A stretch of 64,000 nucleotides of DNA from Streptomyces sp. NBC_00285 (lineage in GTDB: Bacteria > Actinomycetota > Actinomycetes > Streptomycetales > Streptomycetaceae). Positions 25,429-34,090 of this stretch are shown here, in pieces. The stretch covers positions 9,734,001-9,798,000 of the forward strand of contig NZ_CP108055.1 in assembly GCF_036174265.1 (NCBI RefSeq), written 5' to 3'. The notes beneath the pieces are model-generated. The model had not been told where the DNA came from and searched no databases. It worked only from the letters and a program-made list of their open reading frames with translations. Both the position numbers and the translations under genes were made by a program. Position 1 is the first letter of the stretch. Every line of letters begins with the position of its first letter.

Positions 25429-27153
25429 CTACGGGGCCATCTCGTACGCGCCGGACAGCGCTTCGACCTGTTGCCAGACCCGCTCTGTGCGTGCCTCGTC
25501 GATGACCGGTCGTCGGAGTGAAGCGATCGCCCAGGCCTGCTGTTGTTCGGTCGCCGAGTCCTTGCCGTGCAGTTCGACGGCGTGCACGCAGAAGTCCCGT
25601 ACGAGGACGCCGAAGAGTTCGTCCAGTACGTCCTCGTCGAGTCCGGTCAACTCTGCCTGTTCCAGGACGAGTTGACCGTGTACGACGAGCGCGAAGAGCT
25701 GGCCGATCGCGAGGAGCAGGTCGAGGTCGCGGCTCTGCTCCGCGTCGGGGGCGGCCGTGGCGACGAACTCGCAGAGCGCGTCGGCCTGTTCGCGCAGGCG
25801 GGCGACGTTGGGCAGATGTGCGTACGCCTCGAAGGCCGGGCGCCAGTCGTGGAAGCGCACCGAGCCCAGGCCGCGGGCCGGCCCCTGACGGAAGAGGAAG
25901 TCGTCGTCGGCCGCGTCGAGGCGGGCCGGCACCCCGGGGTAGTCGGCCGGGTCGAGGAGATGGTTGCGCAGGAACTTCAGGATCAGGGCCAGGTTGACGT
26001 GGACCGTGCCCTCCAGCTTCGGCAGACCGCGGATTTCCACGGCCGCCTGGCTGAAGTAGTTGTCCTTCTCGAAGCCCTTGGCGGCGATCACGTCCCACAT
26101 CAGGTCGATGACCTTCTCGCCCTCCGTGGTCACCTTCATCTTCGTCATCGGGTTGAAGAGCAGGTAGCGGCGGTCGTCGGGGCCGGCGGAGCGGAAGTAG
26201 TCGACAGCGCGGGCGCTGAACAGCTTCATGCCGACGAGCCTGACGTATGCGTCGGTCAGCTCGCGTCGTACGTGCGGGAAGGCAGTGACGGGGCGGCCGT
26301 ACAGGATGCGGTTGTGGGCGTGGGTGACGGCCTCGTACATCGCGTGTTCGCAGATGCCGATCGAGGCGGTGCACAGGTTGAACTTGCCGACGTTGACCGT
26401 GTTGAGGGCGGCGTCGAAGGCTGCGCGGCCGGTGTGCAGGACGTCCTCGGAGGCTACGGGGTAGTTCTCCAGGCTGAACTCGCTGACGAACTTGGACGAG
26501 TCCACGACGTTCTTGACCAGGTGGTAGGCCGGGTGACGGCTGTCGGCGGCGAAGAACACGTAGCCGTCGGGGCCCTCGACGTCGGTACGGCGGCCGAAGA
26601 CGGAGACGAGTCCGGCGGCGTTGCCGTTGCCGATGTAGTACTTGGAACCGGTGGCGCGGAAGCCGCCGTCGCTGTCGGGCTCCAACAGCATGTCGGTGGA
26701 GTAGATGTCGGCGCCGTGGGTCTTCTCGGACAGTCCGAACGCGAACACCTCACCCTGGGCGAGGAGTTCCGCGGTGCGGGCGCGGGCGGCGGCGTTGTCG
26801 CTCTGCCAGACCGGGCCGAGGCCGAGGATGGTGACCTGCCAGGCGTACCAGTAGTCCAGGCCGTAGAAGCCGAGGATCTCGTTGAGCGCGGCGATACGGG
26901 CGGTGTCCCACCGCTTGTCCGGCTCCCCCTCCCCGGCGGCCGAGGAAGGTGTCAGGAAGGTGGCGAAGAGGTTCTCCTTAGCGGCGAAGGCCAGGAAGTC
27001 GCCGAGCCACGCGCGGGTGCGGTAGTCCTCGATCAACTGCCGCTTCCCACGCTCCTCGAACCAGTCGACGGTGGCACGCAACAAGCGGCGCGTCTCGGGG
27101 TCGAAGTGCGCGGGGTCGTAGGTGCGCGGGTTGAAGAGCAGTTGGTCCGCCAT
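25429..27153 (-). CDS. Acyl-CoA dehydrogenase family flavoprotein
   Basis: The 574-residue protein has the acyl-CoA dehydrogenase core. FAFGLSEKTHGADIYST corresponds to the FAD/substrate motif, followed by YYIGNGNAAGLVSVFG and a helical C-terminal domain. The LSEKTHGAD form and the length (575 against about 380 for typical enzymes) place it in an extended subgroup. It probably oxidises an acyl-CoA or related thioester; the substrate is unknown. It follows a PadR repressor gene by 98 bp on the same strand and is probably controlled by it. Confidence 0.87.
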   Translation of the reverse strand: MADQLLFNPRTYDPAHFDPETRRLLRATVDWFEERGKRQLIEDYRTRAWLGDFLAFAAKENLFATFLTPSSAAGEGEPDKRWDTARIAALNEILGFYGLDYWYAWQVTILGLGPVWQSDNAAARARTAELLAQGEVFAFGLSEKTHGADIYSTDMLLEPDSDGGFRATGSKYYIGNGNAAGLVSVFGRRTDVEGPDGYVFFAADSRHPAYHLVKNVVDSSKFVSEFSLENYPVASEDVLHTGRAAFDAALNTVNVGKFNLCTASIGICEHAMYEAVTHAHNRILYGRPVTAFPHVRRELTDAYVRLVGMKLFSARAVDYFRSAGPDDRRYLLFNPMTKMKVTTEGEKVIDLMWDVIAAKGFEKDNYFSQAAVEIRGLPKLEGTVHVNLALILKFLRNHLLDPADYPGVPARLDAADDDFLFRQGPARGLGSVRFHDWRPAFEAYAHLPNVARLREQADALCEFVATAAPDAEQSRDLDLLLAIGQLFALVVHGQLVLEQAELTGLDEDVLDELFGVLVRDFCVHAVELHGKDSATEQQQAWAIASLRRPVIDEARTERVWQQVEALSGAYEMAP

Positions 27154-27251
27154 GGTGAGGGGTCCCTTTCGGCTGGTGGACGGAGGGGGATCGGGAGGTG
27201 CGGCGGCTGCGGCAGCCGTAGGGGAGGAGTGGCCGGCCGGTGCGGTGGCGG

Positions 27252-27824
27252 TCAGTGGGCCGGATCGAACCGGGTCAGCGTCGCGAGCACGTCGTCCAGC
27301 CAGCCGGCCATCATCTGCTCGTAGGCGATGCCGCCGCGCAGTACGGCGTGCTGGAGTTCTCGCTCGGCGTCAAGGGGTGCGTCCGCGGCGGCCGCGGACG
27401 CCTCGGGGCCCGTGAAGTCCCGCTTCTGGCCCGCGAGATAGTGCGCCAGTCGGTCCTGGTGGGCCTGCCGGTGCCGTTCCACCTCGCGGATCAGGGCGGC
27501 CGGGTCGTCGAAGGCGGCGCCGCGGATCTTCACCGCCAGGTCGTGACGGACGCTCTCCGGTTCGATCGGGGCGTGCAACCACGAGGAGAGCGCGGTCCGG
27601 CCGAGGCCGGCGACGGAGTACTCCTTCTTGTCCGGCCGGCCTTGCTGCGGGACGTCATGGGCGTCGACCCAGCCGTCGTTCTCCATGCGCTTGAGTACGC
27701 GATAGATCTGCTGGTGGGTCGCGGTCCAGAAATAGCCGATCGACCGCTCGAAACGCCGGGCCAGCTCATAGCCGGATCCGGGCTTCTCCAAGAGCGATAC
27801 CAGGATCGCGTGTTCGAGCGCCAT
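27252..27824 (-). CDS. PadR-family transcriptional regulator
   Basis: The 190-residue protein has an N-terminal winged helix (LEHAILVSLLEKPGSGYELARRF and IYRVLKRMENDGWV) and a C-terminal helical dimerisation domain of the AphA/PadR type. ATG at 27824 starts the family-typical MALEHAILVSLL. No Shine-Dalgarno is visible, so it may be leaderless. A perfect palindrome starts 12 bp upstream, the expected place for autorepression. It likely controls the downstream acyl-CoA dehydrogenase. Confidence 0.9.
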   Translation of the reverse strand: MALEHAILVSLLEKPGSGYELARRFERSIGYFWTATHQQIYRVLKRMENDGWVDAHDVPQQGRPDKKEYSVAGLGRTALSSWLHAPIEPESVRHDLAVKIRGAAFDDPAALIREVERHRQAHQDRLAHYLAGQKRDFTGPEASAAAADAPLDAERELQHAVLRGGIAYEQMMAGWLDDVLATLTRFDPAH

Positions 27825-27835
27825 GGCGACGATCG

Positions 27836-27859
27836 TGCTATGCAACTCGTTGCATAGCA
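27836..27859. promoter_or_regulatory. Perfect palindrome, candidate PadR operator
   Basis: TGCTATGCAA (27836-27845), CTCG spacer, TTGCATAGCA (27850-27859). This AT-rich 10-4-10 dyad stands out in very GC-rich DNA and abuts the padR start. Confidence 0.75.
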
Positions 27860-28122
27860 AGTGTCACGCACCCCGATGCGACATGGCTCACGCCCGGACG
27901 TGAACCCTGCGTCGCCGTCACGACCTTGCTCGATGCGCGCCCTGCGGCTTTGTCACCCGACCGGGGGGCGCAGGGGACACGCTGGCGACGTTCAGGATGC
28001 GTTCATCCCGGCGCTGGCAAAGTCCCTCGTGGCGATGGCCGCTGCGCGGTCGCTGCTGCTCACAGGGCTGCTGCCTCTCGCGGGGCCGCGTCCTGCCGTA
28101 CGACCGCACAGGAGCCCCCACC

Positions 28123-29013
28123 TTGCAGCAATCCGAATTCCTCACCGGCCTCGACGTCGCGAGCACGACCAAGTCGGTGATGAAGAAACTCCCGGAAGTG
28201 ACGCTTGCCTTCTGGATCATGAAGATCGCCGCGACCACCCTGGGCGAGACCGCCGGCGACCTCTTCTCGCAGACCCTCGGGCTCGGCTACTTCCTCACCA
28301 CGATCGTGCTGTTCCTCATCTTCGTGGTGACTCTGGTCGTCCAGCTCAGGTCCGGTCATTACAGGCCGTACCTCTACTGGACCGTGATCCTTTCGACCAG
28401 CATGGCCGGTACCACGATGTCCGACTTCATGAACCGTGACGCCGGCGCGAAGTACCTCTCGAGCGGGGCTGGTTCGCTCGGCTGGGGTCCGCAGGGTCTG
28501 GGGCTGGGCTACCCGGCAGGAGCCGCGATCCTCTTCTCGATCCTGCTGGCGGTCTTCGCCGTCTGGAGGGCGACCGGCATGACCTTCCGGATTCGTGACA
28601 TCGTCACCTTCCGCGGCGAGGCGCTGTTCTGGTCGGCGATCCTCGTCTCCAACACCCTGGGCACCTCCATGGGTGACTTCCTTTCCGACAGCTCCGGCCT
28701 CGGCTACGCCGGTGGCGCACTGCTCGTGGCCGGGTCGCTGGCCGTCCTCGTCGTCCTGATGAAGGTGGCCGCGGTGCCGAACGTGCTGCTGTTCTGGGCC
28801 GCGTTCGTCCTCACCCGCCCCTTGGGAGCCACCGCGGGAGACTTCCTGACCAAGCCGGTGGTCAAGGGGGGTCTGGACCTTGGTACCGCGGGCTCGTCGG
28901 CCGTACTGCTCGCCCTCCTGCTCGGCTTGACGGGCTACGCGCAGCTGCGGGAGCGCCGGAACGTCGCCTCGCGTACGGCGGAGCGGAAGCCGGTCGCCCG
29001 GCAGGTCGGCTGA
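28123..29013 (+). CDS. COG4705-family membrane protein with four internal repeats
   Basis: This hydrophobic protein of about 296 residues has around eight to nine spans. A G-x-T/S-x-(G/S)-D-(F/L) motif recurs four times: GETAGDL (41-47), GTTMSDF (96-102), GTSMGDF (180-186) and GATAGDF (235-241). Each lies at the start of a two-helix unit. The family is uncharacterised. The repeated aspartates inside the membrane suggest ion or metal transport, which is inference. TTG at 28123 follows a GGAG site; ATG at 28180 is the alternative. The gene stands alone. Confidence 0.82.
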   Translation: MQQSEFLTGLDVASTTKSVMKKLPEVTLAFWIMKIAATTLGETAGDLFSQTLGLGYFLTTIVLFLIFVVTLVVQLRSGHYRPYLYWTVILSTSMAGTTMSDFMNRDAGAKYLSSGAGSLGWGPQGLGLGYPAGAAILFSILLAVFAVWRATGMTFRIRDIVTFRGEALFWSAILVSNTLGTSMGDFLSDSSGLGYAGGALLVAGSLAVLVVLMKVAAVPNVLLFWAAFVLTRPLGATAGDFLTKPVVKGGLDLGTAGSSAVLLALLLGLTGYAQLRERRNVASRTAERKPVARQVG

Positions 29014-29219
29014 GTCGGGTCACCCGGCAGGCGGATCGACCGGGGGGCGTACGCCTGGGGTGTGCCCGCTATCGCGGGACACCTCGCCGTCGACGACGAG
29101 GGGCAGGCTTCGCGCGAGAGGCAGCGGGCCCGCGCCGTCGTGTCCGTGGGCGTACAGCAACGGTCTGAGGCGCGTGGCGACCGACCGGCAGGCAGTACGT
29201 CAACCAAAAGAAACGTGCC

Positions 29220-29242
29220 GTCCGGCCCATGCCGGGCCGGAC
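29220..29242 (-). terminator. Terminator of the dedA gene
   Basis: GTCCGGCCC (29220-29228) and GGGCCGGAC (29234-29242) form a perfect 9-bp stem with a 5-nt loop. Read on the minus strand it is followed by a TTTCTTTT tract, which fits an intrinsic terminator for the dedA-like gene. It may also serve the convergent COG4705 gene. Confidence 0.7.
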
Positions 29243-29296
29243 GCGCCACGTCCAGACACGTCCAGCCGTCGGTCTACGCCCCGTCGAAGGACATGA

Positions 29297-29965
29297 TCAC
29301 CTGTCGCCTCCCTCGGGCTTGGCGCCCCGATGGGCCCGGTACACCTCGACCAGGAGAGGAATCAGCGACACGACAACGACCAGCGCCACCAGCGGCAGCA
29401 GATAGCGGTCGACATTCGGGATCGAAGAGCCCAGCGCATACCCCGCGAGCGTGAGTCCGATGCTCCATGCGAGTCCGCCGACGACCTGCCACAGCGTGAA
29501 CGTCCGCACCGGCACTTCCAGAGCGCCGGCCATCGGGTTGAGCACGGTCCGCACCACCGGCACGAACCGGGCCAGCACGATGGCCTTGGCGTGCCCGTAC
29601 CGCTCCAGCAACTCCTCGGCCCGTCTCGCGCCGTCGTGCAGACGCCCTGAGCGGCTGCGGGCCAGCAGTGCTCCGCCCGCCTTGCGGCCGAGCAGATAGC
29701 CGCACTGGGCGCCGGCCAGCGCACCCGCCGCGGCCGCGACCAGCAACGGCCCCAGGGACAGGTGCACACTCTTGTCGGCGGACCCCGTGCACAGCAGTCC
29801 GGCCGTGAACAGCAGCGAGTCGCCCGGCAGGAAGAACCCGACCAGCAGGCCCGTCTCGGCGAACAGCACCACCCCGACCCCCAGCACGCCGAATGCCGCC
29901 AGCAGCGAGTGGGCGTCGAGTACGTTCACGGCCAGGTACGACGCCGGATGGAGCGGTGCGGACAT
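29297..29965 (-). CDS. DedA-family membrane protein
   Basis: The 222-residue protein has the DedA signature: FAETGLLVGFFLPGDSLLFTAG near residue 34 and the basic ARFVPVVRTVLNPMAG near residue 130. About five spans or re-entrant loops are seen. DedA proteins flip membrane lipids, including undecaprenyl phosphate and phosphatidylethanolamine, and affect resistance to envelope stress. ATG at 29965 follows AAAGG. It is divergent from an MFS gene, and a CTAC-N5-GTAG dyad lies 77 bp upstream. Confidence 0.9.
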   Translation of the reverse strand: MSAPLHPASYLAVNVLDAHSLLAAFGVLGVGVVLFAETGLLVGFFLPGDSLLFTAGLLCTGSADKSVHLSLGPLLVAAAAGALAGAQCGYLLGRKAGGALLARSRSGRLHDGARRAEELLERYGHAKAIVLARFVPVVRTVLNPMAGALEVPVRTFTLWQVVGGLAWSIGLTLAGYALGSSIPNVDRYLLPLVALVVVVSLIPLLVEVYRAHRGAKPEGGDR

Positions 29966-30041
29966 GGACAGAGGCCTTTCCGGCAGACGAAATTTCCCAC
30001 GAACCCACGGTTCTGCTGGAACTTCCCCACCGAGCCTACCT

Positions 30042-30054
30042 CTACATGATGTAG
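30042..30054. promoter_or_regulatory. BlaI-type operator, site C (dedA/MFS)
   Basis: CTAC-ATGAT-GTAG, with flanks giving CTCTAC on the left and GTAGTAG on the right. The core is also the perfect dyad CTACAT-G-ATGTAG. It lies between the divergent dedA and MFS genes and has the same flanking half-sites as site A upstream of blaI. Confidence 0.7.
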
Positions 30055-30097
30055 TAGATGTTTCCCGGGTCGACGAGGACAGCCCCAAGGAGAAGAC

Positions 30098-31345
30098 GTG
30101 AGACCCACCCCCTCCGCGTCCGCACCGCTTGGCCGACCCGCCCCGCGCCTGTCGCCGTGGCGCTTCGTCGTGGTGTTCGGGAGCGTCAGCCTCCTGATGG
30201 ACTTCGCCTACGAAGGCGCGCGCTCCGTCACCGGTCCGTTGCTCGCCCATCTGGGCGCCTCGGCGGCCGTGGTGGGCGTGGTCACGGGGGCGGGGGAGGC
30301 CGCCGCGCTGGGACTGCGGTTGGTGTCCGGACCGCTGACCGACCGAAGCCGCCGGTTCTGGGCGTGGACGATCGCCGGCTACGTCCTGACCGCGGTCAGC
30401 GTCCCGGTGCTCGGCCTGGCGGGCATCCTGTGGGTGGCGTGCACTCTGGTGGTCGCCGAACGGGTCGGGAAGGCGGTGCGCTCCCCGGCGAAGGACACGC
30501 TGCTCTCGCACGCCACCGCCGCCACGGGCCGCGGGCGTGGCTTCGCCGTCCACGAGGCGATGGACCAGGTCGGTGCGCTGCTCGGTCCGCTCACGGTGGC
30601 CGGCATCCTCGCCCTCACCGGTGACGACTACGCGCCCGCACTCGGCGTGCTCGCACTGCCCGGCGCGGCCGCGATCGCCCTGCTCGTGTGGCTGCGTGCC
30701 AGGGTCCCCGACCCGATCGACTACGAGCGGGCCGCCGGCGTCCCTGTCCCGGTGTCCGACGTCCCGTACTCCGTCCCGCCCGAGGACGTACGGCTGCCGC
30801 GCGCCTTCTGGGCGTACGCGGCCTTCACGGCGGCGACGCTGACGGGGTTCGCCACCTTCGGAGTCCTCTCCTACCACCTGGTGACCCGCCATCTCATGTC
30901 CGCCGCGGCGGTGCCCGTGCTGTACGCGGCGGCCATGGCCGCGGACGCCCTGGCGGCCCTGGCGACGGGCTGGCTGTACGACCGGTTCGGCGCCCGTGTT
31001 CTGATCGTGCTGCCACTGCTGTCCGCCGTCGTTCCGGCCCTTGCCTTCACCTCCACGCTGTGGATCGCCATGGCCGGTTCCCTGGTGTGGGGCGCCGCCG
31101 TCGGTGTACAGGAATCCACGCTGCGCGCGACCGTCGCCGACTTGGTGCCGAGTGGCCGACGGGCCACCGCGTATGGCCTGTTCGCCGGGATCCTGGGCGC
31201 GGCCGCGCTGGTCGGCGGGGCACTGACCGGAGCCCTGTACGACGTCTCCGTTCCCGCTCTGGTCTTCACCGTCGCCGGGATCCAGGCCGCCGCGCTCGTC
31301 CTGCTGTGGAGCACTCGGGCCGCGCACACGACTCCAGGGAGGTAG
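30098..31345 (+). CDS. MFS transporter
   Basis: The 415-residue protein has twelve predicted spans. The cytoplasmic loop 2-3 motif reads SGPLTDRSRRFWAW, and loop 8-9 has GWLYDRFGARV. It is probably a proton-driven exporter; the substrate is not predictable. GTG at 30098 follows AAGGAG by 5 bases. It shares a BlaI-type operator with the divergent dedA gene. Its stop lies 5 bp from the stop of the convergent NodB deacetylase gene. Confidence 0.87.
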   Translation: MRPTPSASAPLGRPAPRLSPWRFVVVFGSVSLLMDFAYEGARSVTGPLLAHLGASAAVVGVVTGAGEAAALGLRLVSGPLTDRSRRFWAWTIAGYVLTAVSVPVLGLAGILWVACTLVVAERVGKAVRSPAKDTLLSHATAATGRGRGFAVHEAMDQVGALLGPLTVAGILALTGDDYAPALGVLALPGAAAIALLVWLRARVPDPIDYERAAGVPVPVSDVPYSVPPEDVRLPRAFWAYAAFTAATLTGFATFGVLSYHLVTRHLMSAAAVPVLYAAAMAADALAALATGWLYDRFGARVLIVLPLLSAVVPALAFTSTLWIAMAGSLVWGAAVGVQESTLRATVADLVPSGRRATAYGLFAGILGAAALVGGALTGALYDVSVPALVFTVAGIQAAALVLLWSTRAAHTTPGR

Positions 31346-31350
31346 AGAGC

Positions 31351-32133
31351 TCACAGAGTCGCGGGCGTTCGAAGAGCGAGAAGCATACGCGAGGGGGAGC
31401 GGAGCGGAGGGCGTCCGTGGTCGCTCAACGGGCCTACCCCGTAGCCCCGTTGGGCGCAGGTGTCCAGGATCCGGGGGAGGGCGCCCAGCGCCGAGCGCCA
31501 CGCTTCGGGCGCGGAGGTGCAGTCGGAGTCATGGAGCAGAATCGTGCCGCCGCCGTCTAGGTCGGCGGTGACGGTGCGGTGGACGGACCGCGGGGTGGCG
31601 CGTGCCGTCCAGTCCTCTCCCCAGCAGGTCCACAGCACCGGGTCGAGGCCGAGACGGCCGGCCGCCAGGTGAGCCGCCGTCGACATGACGCCGTACGGCG
31701 GTCGGAACAGTGTCGGCTGCCGCCCGGTGATCTCGGCGACGGTGTCGCGGGCCCGGCGCAGGTCGTCGTAGGTGGCGCGCGGGCCGCGCAGCAGCAGGGG
31801 GCGGTGCTGCCAGCCGTGGACGCCGATCTCGTGGCCGGCCGCGGCGATCTCGCGGACCAGGCCGGGGGAGCGGTGTGCCTCGCTGCCGAGCAGGAAGAAC
31901 GTGGCGTGCACCCGGCGCCCGGCGAGCAGACGCAGGAATTGCGGGGTGGAGCGGGGGTCGGGACCGTCGTCGAAGGTCAGGGCGACGTGGTCCGGGCGGC
32001 CCCGGCCCGCGAGGCGGGGCATGACCCGGTTGCGCAGCGGTCCGAAGGTGGAGAGGACCGGCGCGGCATGGACGGCGGCGAGCGCAGGCAGGGCGGCGAG
32101 GGCAGCCGTGCGCAGCGTGCGGGCTGTGTTCAC
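31351..32133 (-). CDS. NodB-domain polysaccharide deacetylase
   Basis: The 260-residue protein has an N-terminal membrane anchor or signal (about 8-25). The NodB motifs follow: TFDDGP (53-58, catalytic and metal aspartates), HGWQH (metal histidines 106 and 110), RPPYG (144-148) and LLHD. It should remove acetyl groups from N-acetylglucosamine in peptidoglycan or another glycan at the cell surface. GTG at 32133 overlaps the stop of the glycosyltransferase gene as GTGA, so the pair is co-translated. Confidence 0.9.
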   Translation of the reverse strand: MNTARTLRTAALAALPALAAVHAAPVLSTFGPLRNRVMPRLAGRGRPDHVALTFDDGPDPRSTPQFLRLLAGRRVHATFFLLGSEAHRSPGLVREIAAAGHEIGVHGWQHRPLLLRGPRATYDDLRRARDTVAEITGRQPTLFRPPYGVMSTAAHLAAGRLGLDPVLWTCWGEDWTARATPRSVHRTVTADLDGGGTILLHDSDCTSAPEAWRSALGALPRILDTCAQRGYGVGPLSDHGRPPLRSPSRMLLALRTPATL

Positions 32134-33518
32134 GAGTGGCGGCCTCCTCGCGGGGAGGTGCGGCCCGGCGCGGGGCCGTCCGGGTCGAGGCGGTGACTGA
32201 CGGCGTGGAAGAGGTCCGGAGCGTCGTGTGTCGTGGCGATCCCTGTGGCGGCGGTGCCCGCCCACACGGCGGACGCGAGGGCGGCGGTGGCGGCGAGCCG
32301 GAGCGGGACACGAGGGCGCCGTGCGGCGGTACGCCCCTCCGGGGCGGGGAGCCCCGCACGGTGCACGCGGGCTATCTCGGCCGCCGGGCCGCCGTCCGGG
32401 GTCCGGGCGAACAGGGCGAGCCCGGTTGCCCGTTGCCGATGCCCGAGCGGTCCGTCGATCAGATCGTGGAGTACCGCCTTGAGGTCGGCCGGCTCGCGTA
32501 TCCACACGGCCGTGCCGGCCTCGTCCAGGGCGGCGGCGTTGGTCAGCCCGTGGCCCGGTATGCAACGGTAACTGGCCACGGGCAGGCCGGAGGCGCACGC
32601 TTCCAGCGAGGTGAGCCCGCCGGCGTTCTGGACGAGGACATCGGCGGCGTGCATCAGGGAGGACATGTCGTCGACCCAGCCGAAGGCGTGCTCGATACCG
32701 TCCGCGCGCAGCTGCTCGGCCAGGGTGTCGTTGTGCCCGCACACGACGACGGGCACGGCGGCACCGCAGTCACGCAGCTCCCGGGCCACGGTGCGCACCG
32801 GCCCCACCCCCCAGGACCCGGCGACCAGCAACGCCAGCGGGGCGTTGCGCGGCAGCCCGAACCGGTCCCGTGCGTCGGCGCGCTGCCGTGCGTCGCAGGG
32901 ACCGAAGCGCGGGTCGGTCACCGGCCCGCGCACCCGCACGTCCCGCGCCCCGACGGCTCGCGCCTGTGCGGCGGGCACGGCGTGGGCGGCGAGGTGGACG
33001 TCCACACCCGGTGCGACCCACAGCGGATGCACGGAGAAGTCGGTCAGATAGGTGAGGACGGGCACGGCCAACCGCCCGTCCAGGCGCAGGTTCCCCAGCA
33101 CCCGGCTGGCTCCCGGGTAGGTGGAGACGACTGCTCCGGTGCCCGGCGGCAGGGCGCGCAGCACCCGGTCCTGCGCCGAGCGCAGCAAGGTCCGCGCCAC
33201 CGTGCCGCCGCCCCCGGCGCGCTCGGTGCTGGAGTAGATCCGCTGGTAGGCCCACGGGGCGCGCACCAGCATCCGGTGATACCCCTCCTGGACCGTGCGG
33301 CCCAGATGGGCGGGGAGCAGGTCCAGGAGGTCGAAGCGGTCCACGGCGTAGCCCTGCGCGCCCAGGCGCCGGGCGAGCTCGGTGGCGGCGCCGTCATGAC
33401 CGGCTCCGACACTCGCGGAGACGATCGCGACCCGCCCCTGGCCGGGCGTCGCGGGGCGCTGCGCAGGAACGGCGACCGGGTGCGCGGGTCCGGGCGCCGT
33501 GGGTGCGGCGTGGGGCAT
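32130..33518 (-). CDS. MGDG synthase/MurG-like (GT28) glycosyltransferase
   Basis: The 462-residue protein starts with the glycolipid-synthase motif VAIVSASVGAGHDGAA (about 30-45), typical of MGDG synthase and diacylglycerol glucosyltransferases. The C-terminal donor domain has LLVAGSWGVGPV, the FGWVDDMSSLM strand and NAGGLTSLEACASGLP. It probably glycosylates a membrane lipid. An extra C-terminal tail carries a possible membrane span (RLAATAALASAVWAGTAA). ATG at 33518 follows GGAGG. It faces blaI across two operator dyads and is coupled to the deacetylase gene. Confidence 0.87.
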   Translation of the reverse strand: MPHAAPTAPGPAHPVAVPAQRPATPGQGRVAIVSASVGAGHDGAATELARRLGAQGYAVDRFDLLDLLPAHLGRTVQEGYHRMLVRAPWAYQRIYSSTERAGGGGTVARTLLRSAQDRVLRALPPGTGAVVSTYPGASRVLGNLRLDGRLAVPVLTYLTDFSVHPLWVAPGVDVHLAAHAVPAAQARAVGARDVRVRGPVTDPRFGPCDARQRADARDRFGLPRNAPLALLVAGSWGVGPVRTVARELRDCGAAVPVVVCGHNDTLAEQLRADGIEHAFGWVDDMSSLMHAADVLVQNAGGLTSLEACASGLPVASYRCIPGHGLTNAAALDEAGTAVWIREPADLKAVLHDLIDGPLGHRQRATGLALFARTPDGGPAAEIARVHRAGLPAPEGRTAARRPRVPLRLAATAALASAVWAGTAATGIATTHDAPDLFHAVSHRLDPDGPAPGRTSPRGGRHS

Positions 33519-33554
33519 GGGTCATCCTCCGCGGGTGACGGGAGCGACGGAACT

Positions 33555-33567
33555 CTACGAGTTGTAG
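33555..33567. promoter_or_regulatory. BlaI-type operator, site A (glycosyltransferase side)
   Basis: CTAC-GAGTT-GTAG, flanked to give AACTCTAC on the left and GTAGTAGTT on the right. It lies 37 bp upstream of the glycosyltransferase start in the divergent region with blaI. Confidence 0.7.
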
Positions 33568-33596
33568 TAGTTCGCGCTTCGAAGCCCGGAGCATAC

Positions 33597-33615
33597 CTCC
33601 TACGACTAGTAGGAG
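33597..33615. promoter_or_regulatory. BlaI-type operator, site B (blaI side)
   Basis: CTCCTAC-GACTA-GTAGGAG is a perfect 7-5-7 dyad sharing the CTAC-N5-GTAG core with sites A and C. It lies 45 bp upstream of the blaI start and just upstream of a possible -10 hexamer TAGTCT (33625-33630), as expected for autorepression. Confidence 0.75.
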
Positions 33616-33660
33616 ATGGCTGGGTAGTCTGTGCGAACGGACGGCGAACGGAGGCATCTG

Positions 33661-34086
33661 GTGGACGAACGAGGGGACGGGGGCGCCCGCGAAGCGTCCG
33701 GCAGGCGGGCGCGCGGCGAACTGGAGAGCGATGTGCTCGCCGCGCTCTGGGCTGCCGACGGCCCCCTGACCGCCGGCCAGGTCCGGGAAACGCTGCCGGG
33801 CGACCTGGCCTACACGACCGTCCTGACCATCCTGACCCGGCTGCACGACAAGGGCATGCTCGTCCGCCGGCGCGAGGGCCGGGGCTACGCCTACGAGCCC
33901 GCCCGCGACGAGGCGTCCCACACCGCCCAATGCATGCACTCCCTGCTGGAGGGCGGCTCCGACCGAGAGGCGGTGCTGGCCCGCTTCGTGTCGGAGCTCT
34001 CCCCACAGGACGAGCACGTGCTGCAGCAGCTGCTGTCCGGGCACGACGCCCGACCCGAGGACGGCCGCCCGGGCCGGAGGTCGTAG
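33661..34086 (+). CDS. BlaI/MecI/CopY-family repressor
   Basis: The 141-residue protein has the winged helix of the family (ESDVLAALWAADGPLTAGQVRETL, then YTTVLTILTRLHDKGML) and a helical dimerisation tail. Such repressors bind TACA/TGTA-type dyads and are released by cleavage triggered by a partner M56 protease. GTG at 33661 follows GGAGG by 6 bases. The M56 gene starts 4 bp downstream. Three matching dyads lie upstream of this and the neighbouring operons. Confidence 0.92.
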   Translation: MDERGDGGAREASGRRARGELESDVLAALWAADGPLTAGQVRETLPGDLAYTTVLTILTRLHDKGMLVRRREGRGYAYEPARDEASHTAQCMHSLLEGGSDREAVLARFVSELSPQDEHVLQQLLSGHDARPEDGRPGRRS

Positions 34087-34090
34087 CTCC

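Noticed and set aside
25543..27324. 593-codon plus-strand frame
   Set aside because: It is antisense to the acyl-CoA dehydrogenase and shows no recognisable domain.
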